64,000 nt of DNA, from contig JAOTOM010005058.1 in assembly GCA_034440615.1 (NCBI GenBank), positions 1 through 64,000 on the forward strand, written 5' to 3'. The translations under genes and the position numbers were made by a program. Every line of letters starts with the position of its first letter. The stretch's first letter is position 1. Below are positions 58,658 to 64,000 of the stretch, piece by piece. Origin of the DNA: Ashinkailepas kermadecensis. Lineage: Eukaryota > Arthropoda > Thecostraca > Neolepadidae. The notes below the pieces were generated by a model that was not told where the DNA came from, made no database searches, and saw only the letters and a program-made list of their open reading frames with translations.

Positions 58658-59355
58658 TCAAACTATAACGCTATAATTTTTGCGTCAATTACGTATCAAT
58701 TATCCGTAGCAATACTCTATCAACACTGCATCACTGCACTGTATCACTGTCTGTGTATTAATATATCATAATGCATAATTATACCCTACTCGTTTCATTA
58801 TTTTTATTTCCTTCTTGAGAACTTCATTTTTCATCATTTATTTATCATAATAATCGTGTTAGCATCACTTAAAATTATACTTAACAGGATTCATTTGATT
58901 TAAAAGCAGATAGTGTGAAAAACTCTAACTTAATAAGCAAAATGGCAAAACCAATAAATCGATGTCATGAACTCAGTACCGAAGTCTGAATTTGGTGACT
59001 GCTCATTTTCATTTAATTATGCCTTAAAAATCAGAAAATAGTTTTAACTCGTGGACAAATTATGTGTTACACGGTGTAATGGTCATCTCGCTCTTGCCCT
59101 GCTGGAAGCTTTATCCAGTGAAAAACTACCCCCTGAGTGACGTCTTTTGTTCCACCCTTGAGCATTTTGGCCAGCCAGCCCTGTAGCCACAATAGTCTTG
59201 GTATCGTCCCAACGTTCATATGCCAACCTGACGGCGCGGATGGGGATGCACAATAATCACATTGATTGTCGGCGCTCGACGGGACGATAACGACACATGT
59301 GTCGTTGCCGTCCCATCAGAGGATAATGGCCATCATAATAACATCACGATCATTA
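58658..59355 (+). other. Intron 4, unassigned part
   Basis: AT-rich. Nothing recognised. Confidence 0.5.
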
Positions 59356-59581
59356 CGATAGTTAGCAGGACACATCCTACAGCGAGGGAGCAAGTAGTCT
59401 GGGGCGTAAGTTGCCCGTCTCACATTCGAAATGTTGTAGGTTCGAGTCTCACCTGTCGCTACTCTTCGCCCGCGTCTAATCGGCGTGAGCGATTGGCGAC
59501 GCTACATGACTCAACGGTCGATGTGTCGTAAAACCAATAACCAACCAACCATTCAACAGCGACAGTTAGCAGGATACATCC
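59356..59581 (+). mobile_element. tRNA-derived SINE, copy 2, with target-site duplications
   Basis: The element at 59378-59563 has B box GGTTCGAGTC and the body AATCGGCGTGAGCGATTGG, CGACGCTACATGACTCAACG. It ends GGTCGATGTGTCGTAAAACC then AATAACCAACCAACC. AGTTAGCAGGACACATCC (59360-59377) and AGTTAGCAGGATACATCC (59564-59581) flank it, 17 of 18 identical, and four more bases agree upstream with one change. The body matches copy 1 at 37112. The tail resembles the LINE B tail. The A-box half has diverged. Confidence 0.9.
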
Positions 59582-60503
59582 GGGCCGCATTGCGCAGGTT
59601 TCGTTTCATTGCATGCAACCAGTGTGCCATTGCCAATCATGACCAAAAGGACGGATTTACATAAGCTCGAACTTGAACCCTGCGAAACCGAATACCTGCT
59701 GTACTCCGACCTTCAACCCTGCGAGGTCGATTTGCCGCTGCGGTTTGACCTTGATCCCGATGAACCCTCTGGCTGCTGCCAGAGACAGCGGCGGTGACTG
59801 CACATTTGGCACATGTCCTCAAAGACACCTGTAGATAGGCTCCTGTGGGCGCCCACGGCCAAGCAGACTCGCAGCGTGCCAATACAAGAACCAGAGAACC
59901 AGAGCTGCATTTGTCGAGTCCACATTAACTCGCCTTGACCAAGTTCCACCGGACTATGTCATTTACATGTCAACATCCTAGGGGCATGCTAACTTCGGCT
60001 TCGTTACATGGCAAAATGACACACCGGCGTAGAAACGGGGCGGGGGCGGCGAGGACAGAAAGGGCAGTGTTTCAAACCTCGGGTGGTTATAATATTAGTC
60101 TGGGATGGCATTCTATGGAAATAAATGACTTCAACACGACCTCTACTCACCCTCACCTAAAATAGCCTGAACTCATTTGTAGCCTGACATGATGACAAGA
60201 CGTGTTTTGGCCGTCTCCCCACTTGTTACCGCTTCGCTAAGACAGATCTGACTTGTCACCATTGCCAGCTGTCTGTCGAATTGCTGCCAAATATGTGGCA
60301 GGATAAGATAGAGAAAGAGAGAAAGGAGAGAGCAGAGACAGGGGATGGGGGACAGGGGACAGAGAGGGGCAGATGAAAGGATGGACCGCCTGCTGTTTGC
60401 CGTGTCTGCCGGTGGTGGAGAAACGGTCACTGCTGTCTGTTGTGCTTTCCACAGGTCATGGCGGTGCAGTGAGGTCACACAGCGACTCCTTTGTTTGCTG
60501 CAG
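59582..60503 (+). other. Intron 4 end
   Basis: No repeat family recognised. It ends with CCTTTGTTTGCTGCAG, a good acceptor. Confidence 0.5.
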
Positions 60504-60614
60504 GCAATGGTGGATGGTGAGACATCGTTCAAACCACAGGAGCAGTTCGGCCGCGAGTACTACAAGGATGTCTTTTTCACCTTCCAGTGCCAGATGTTCA
60601 GACCGGACACGATC
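60504..60614 (+). CDS. GPCPD1: GPCPD1 exon 5: linker region
   Basis: 37 codons in phase 0, reading AMVDGETSFKPQEQFGREYY, then KDVFFTFQCQMFRPDTI. It corresponds to the vertebrate segment that ends WTEYSIQTMEPDNLEL: an aromatic-rich strand followed by (R/E)PD. The acceptor TTTGCTGCAG ends at 60503, and the donor GATC|GTGAGT is at 60615. Sequence similarity is modest. The call leans on exact phase, strong splice sites, an open frame and position between exons 4 and 6. Confidence 0.8.
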
Positions 60615-63036
60615 GTGAGTGATTGTATCATGTTGATGCTGCGGTGAAGGGTTGCTGCGTCATACATCAGTGTGGCAAACCGATTTTTAAGTGGTGTCTA
60701 CTCAGGGTAACGAGCTGCCTTGCCCTGGATGTTCGCCATCCGGATCATTATCCTCTACAGAAAATGTTCACTCCTTATTAGCAAACATATTAAATCGCGT
60801 CGTTCGACAAAGACTGCGTGCTTATCGCCTTTTATAATATGCCCGAAACTGACTGGGAAGTGCAACAAGGTGATCTTGCTGTCGGGACCAAAAACCCACC
60901 AAATATAAATGCCCCAAAATGTCCCTTCCCGAACCCAGTATTTTCAGACAAATCGAACCCTGTGTCTGCTTCAAAGCCTATCGGCATTCGTCAGTGGCGG
61001 CTCCATCTACTGCCCCTTGTGGGTACAAAATCACTTTGGGTAGTTGTTTCTTTGCAATGCCATTGGTCTAGTCCTAAATTTCAGAGATATTATGCGATGC
61101 ACCACCCGACGCCCGCATGCTGGAGCCGCCAGTTGTCTCCTTTCACCAGTTGTCAGCGAATATGTGGGCTCGCGTGTTACGTACCGGCTACTTGTGCTGG
61201 GAACCATGACATGGCTTTTAACGCGCGCATGCTTGGACGAGGTGTTAAAATTGCTTTTATGGCGCTACTGATTTTATTTTTCGCCAGATGTAGGGGTGGT
61301 TCAGCGAAATACATACACATATTTATTTTTGTTTTCATGTAAATAGGGTGCATGATAAGATTGAGAAATTCCTCAAAATTGAGCAGATAATGGCATTCCT
61401 GCATCCATACGTTGTTGAACTAGCTGAGAGCTGCCGGACGATGTTGGGAGCGATAGGGCTATTCACGGCTGAATTTTTATATTGGAAATGCACTCGTGTG
61501 GTACCCACTGAAAATCTAACTGTGGGACACGAATATTACAAAAGTGTTCCTCCCAAACACGCGAAGGAAGTCCACAGCGCCAACTGTCTACGGGTCAAAC
61601 CTGTGCCTGTCTGCTCTTTCAGCTGATCCTATAATAATGAGGGTTGTGTATGTCCGTATACCGTCTACACACGTCGCAGCCTCTTGTGATCCTTTCATCC
61701 ATACGTTGGGTAGTTGTTGTGCACCCCAGAGTAGTACTCTGGGGACAATTTTTTCCTGTGGTCGAACACCAATCAGGCGCCAATTATTGCTATGACGTCA
61801 GAGGCCTCGTCGGCGAAGCGTTCTCTGCCTACGTCAGGCTGGCTATCGGCTTCAAAGAACACGTCGCCTGCTGCAAAGCAATTTGTGGGTACCGGGGATC
61901 GATCAATCTGGTTAGACCGGCTGCATCGCGGTCGCGGCCGAACGGGCGCTCATTCTCCGGCTCTGCTGAGAGGCGTCGCCCGAGAAGAGAACAGGATCAG
62001 TACGCAGGGCGGTTTTCCAGCACCGGAGAGAGCGCGGCGCTGGACGGTGGGACACCAACGGCCCGGGGTGGTTGCGTGACCGTGTGGAGTCTGCGCTTCG
62101 CAGACGACCTCTGACTCAGCTGTCTCGTGTTCGCAGAGCTCCGGAAGCGATCGTTGCAGGCCAGCTACAGATCCTGGTGCTATCTAGCGTTAGTCAGGCC
62201 GGTGAGAACGTCGGGCAGCGGCAGCCTGGGGGCATTGATGACCAGGTCACGATCCGGCAGCAGGACGCTCGGCTGACTCCTGGCTCAACGAGACGGCACC
62301 GGAGTCAGGCCGATCCAAGTGTGCGCGGGTGCAAGCCCGGAGACAGTGACAGACAGTGGGAGCTGGCATGGTAGCGGCGTCATTAGGCGACTGTTGTGGG
62401 TGTGGTGTGGGCAGCTCATGCCTGCGCCATGTGTGGTCTACACTCAATGTGCGACGCCCTGAGGTCCGGCCAAGACTGGTGTCTGAATTTGTTGCACTAG
62501 GTAAGAAAACAGCTAGCATTCTCAAGCGAGCGGGGCACATTTGGTGCTTCAAAAGGTTGTTGGAAGAGCGTTTCGTAAAGGACAAACATTACCGGCAGAA
62601 ATCATTGACGAGATGGATGGACGTGTAGTGTTGGTACGGTCGGAACATCCGGCACGCCGGTCCTTTCAGGTTCAAATTTCACGATCAATTTGATCGGAGG
62701 TGCATTGATGGTGGTGTCGCGTATGTGTATGCTTGTTCACTGTTGCGTGCTAACCATCAAAACTGCTCTAACTTTCCAGGGATCTGACGCGGAACGGCCT
62801 CATTCCTCCTCGTGATTACCCCTTGCATGCTTGCTGTGCGATGTAAATCACACGCCCAACCTATGCGACCACTCAGCACGTTTTCCACCGATGGAAGCAT
62901 TTGGGGCACTGAAAACTGAACTTTACCAGCCTCACTGTTGGCAATGCCTCGTGTGCTCTGGGCATATAAGGACCGAATGAGACCCCATTGCCGCGACGGT
63001 GGTTGGCTGGCGGACTCACACGTCGTGTGCCGGCAG
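60615..63036 (+). other. Intron 5
   Basis: Contains a perfect 10-bp inverted repeat at 61724-61744. A GC-rich stretch at 61840-62370 has several overlapping open frames and may be a transposon leader, but no domain was recognised. The acceptor before exon 6 is GTGTGCCGGCAG. Confidence 0.5.
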
Positions 63037-63196
63037 GCGTACATGGTGGACCTGTATTCAGCCACTGTCGCCGAAGATGGCACTTCGGAGCACATCGGCT
63101 TCTCCCACATTCTGCCCAAGAACCTGAAGCGGACCAACGGTGTGCTCACCATCCCCATCACGGGCTCCAGCCATCAGCCCATCGGGCAGCTGACAG
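63037..63196 (+). CDS. GPCPD1: GPCPD1 exon 6: region before the GDPD domain
   Basis: 53 codons plus one base. It starts AYMVDLYSATVAEDGTSEHI and includes GVLTIPITGSSHQPIGQLT. The last block matches the vertebrate GILTLPIMSRNSRKTIGKV very well, and EHIGFSHILP parallels GTACLLSSTI. Acceptor CCGGCAG at 63035-63036, donor ACAG|GTCGGT at 63197. The single leftover base G joins TG of exon 7 to give Val, as in the family (VDY). Confidence 0.92.
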
Positions 63197-63624
63197 GTCG
63201 GTCGCCAGCACGTTTGTCAGGTGAATGCTTGGCGACCAAGATGCTAATTACCTGACACGTTAATGCAGGCAAACACTCGTGTATCGGTTAACGCAAAAGT
63301 CAAAAGGTACCGTGGACAGCATTCAGAAATGTGCTGGGTCGCTCCAAAACCGCCATCTTATACCGTGACGCGGCAAAAAGGACGCCATGAACTTGGTGTC
63401 CTTGACGTATGGGTGCGCCTAACACCGGATATTCGATAAAGCTGCCTTCCTGATCCCAACAGTTACACAGCATTACACCTGACATTATAACTGGTCGAAA
63501 GTTCACCAATGACCCGGACTGCTTGACGGTAAGGCGCCTGACCCGTGCTCCTCAACAGTGGAAGAATGCCTCTGACATTTGAACCGTTTAGAGAGTGGAT
63601 TGCCTGACCCTGGCTGTTCCACAG
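63197..63624 (+). other. Intron 6
   Basis: 428 bp, the shortest intron in the window. No repeat recognised. The acceptor is CTGTTCCACAG. Confidence 0.6.
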
Positions 63625-63757
63625 TGGATTACCTGGTGGTGAGGCCGATGTCGGAGACCAAATGTCGGATGGAGGGCTCGTTCTCACGCTACTGGCACAC
63701 CACATGGCGCGGTCTGGACGTGGGACACCGTGGCGCCGGCAGCTCATTTACTCAAAA
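63625..63757 (+). CDS. GPCPD1: GPCPD1 exon 7: start of the GDPD catalytic domain
   Basis: Encodes VDYLVVRPMSETKCRMEGSF, then SRYWHTTWRGLDVGHRGAGS and SFTQ. It aligns closely with vertebrate VDYIIIKP, SSFSKYW and LDVGHRGAG. The HRGAG motif opens the TIM-barrel glycerophosphodiester phosphodiesterase domain. Its His is the general acid/base, and the metal-binding Glu and Asp residues should follow in exons to the right of the window. The donor CAAAA|GTACGG at 63758 is acceptable. If it were ignored, the frame would stop at 63798 within non-homologous sequence. Confidence 0.93.
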
Positions 63758-64000
63758 GTACGGCGCGCGCTACCTCCGCTCACGAGTCACGTTATCGTGA
63801 CGTTGCGTGACGTCACTGTTCTGTTATCCTGCCAGTTGAGACGGGAAAAAACCCGACTCCTGCAGCAGCTCTGTCTCCATTGTTACCGAGTTTTAATATG
63901 GCACGCCACAGAAGTGCATGTCTGGGTTCCTGATGATACTTTAACGAAACTTCGCTGCTTTAGATAGCGCGCTACTCTGCGCGTGCTATGCCAGCGCTAC
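63758..64000 (+). other. Intron 7, start
   Basis: GPCPD1 continues beyond the window. Nothing else recognised in the last 240 bp. Confidence 0.6.

Noticed and set aside
61792..62374. Overlapping GC-rich frames in intron 5 as a host exon
   Set aside because: No similarity to GPCPD1 and no phase-compatible splice borders. More like the leader of a repeat.

Overview
This window is eukaryotic nuclear DNA from an arthropod, most likely a chelicerate (tick-like). The evidence is spliced exons with GT-AG borders, RNase H-bearing non-LTR retrotransposons, tRNA-derived SINEs, hAT-type DNA transposons, CCTAA-type short runs and long TA microsatellites. The exact taxon cannot be read from the sequence alone.

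One host gene is recognisable: the 5' part of GPCPD1 (glycerophosphocholine phosphodiesterase, GDE5), on the + strand from about 15864 to beyond the right edge. Seven exons can be placed (15864-16069, 32072-32210 or 32223, 44926-45072, 49984-50118, 60504-60614, 63037-63196, 63625-63757). They encode a starch-binding-type CBM20 module, a linker region, and the first residues of the GDPD catalytic domain, including the HRGAG motif. The rest of the catalytic domain lies outside the window. If the upstream donor of exon 2 is used, every junction keeps phase and the length up to HRGAG is close to that of the vertebrate protein.

Layout: 1-15863 is intergenic or upstream sequence with degenerate repeats, a TA microsatellite, a minus-strand LINE fragment and several tandem repeats. 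16070-32071 (intron 1) holds a 1.7-kb GC-rich satellite, a TIR element inside that satellite, a gag-like fragment and a short retroposed LINE tail. 32224-44925 (intron 2) holds a SINE, two hAT-type MITEs and two RNase H LINE copies. 45073-49983 (intron 3) holds a SINE-like element, an ACGC microsatellite, a third LINE and a 70-bp tandem repeat. 50119-60503 (intron 4) holds two copies of one hAT-like transposon, one inserted into the other in opposite orientation, a broken transposase-like gene and a second SINE copy.

The most striking signal is a family of very short retroposed insertions (33-104 bp). They contain little more than the last bases of a LINE 3' tail and are flanked by target-site duplications of 8-16 bp. 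The tail folds as a two-stem hairpin, and two copies differ in a way that keeps the pairing. The two hAT copies give natural filled/empty comparisons for two of these insertions. Two SINEs carry a related tail, which suggests they use the same LINE machinery.
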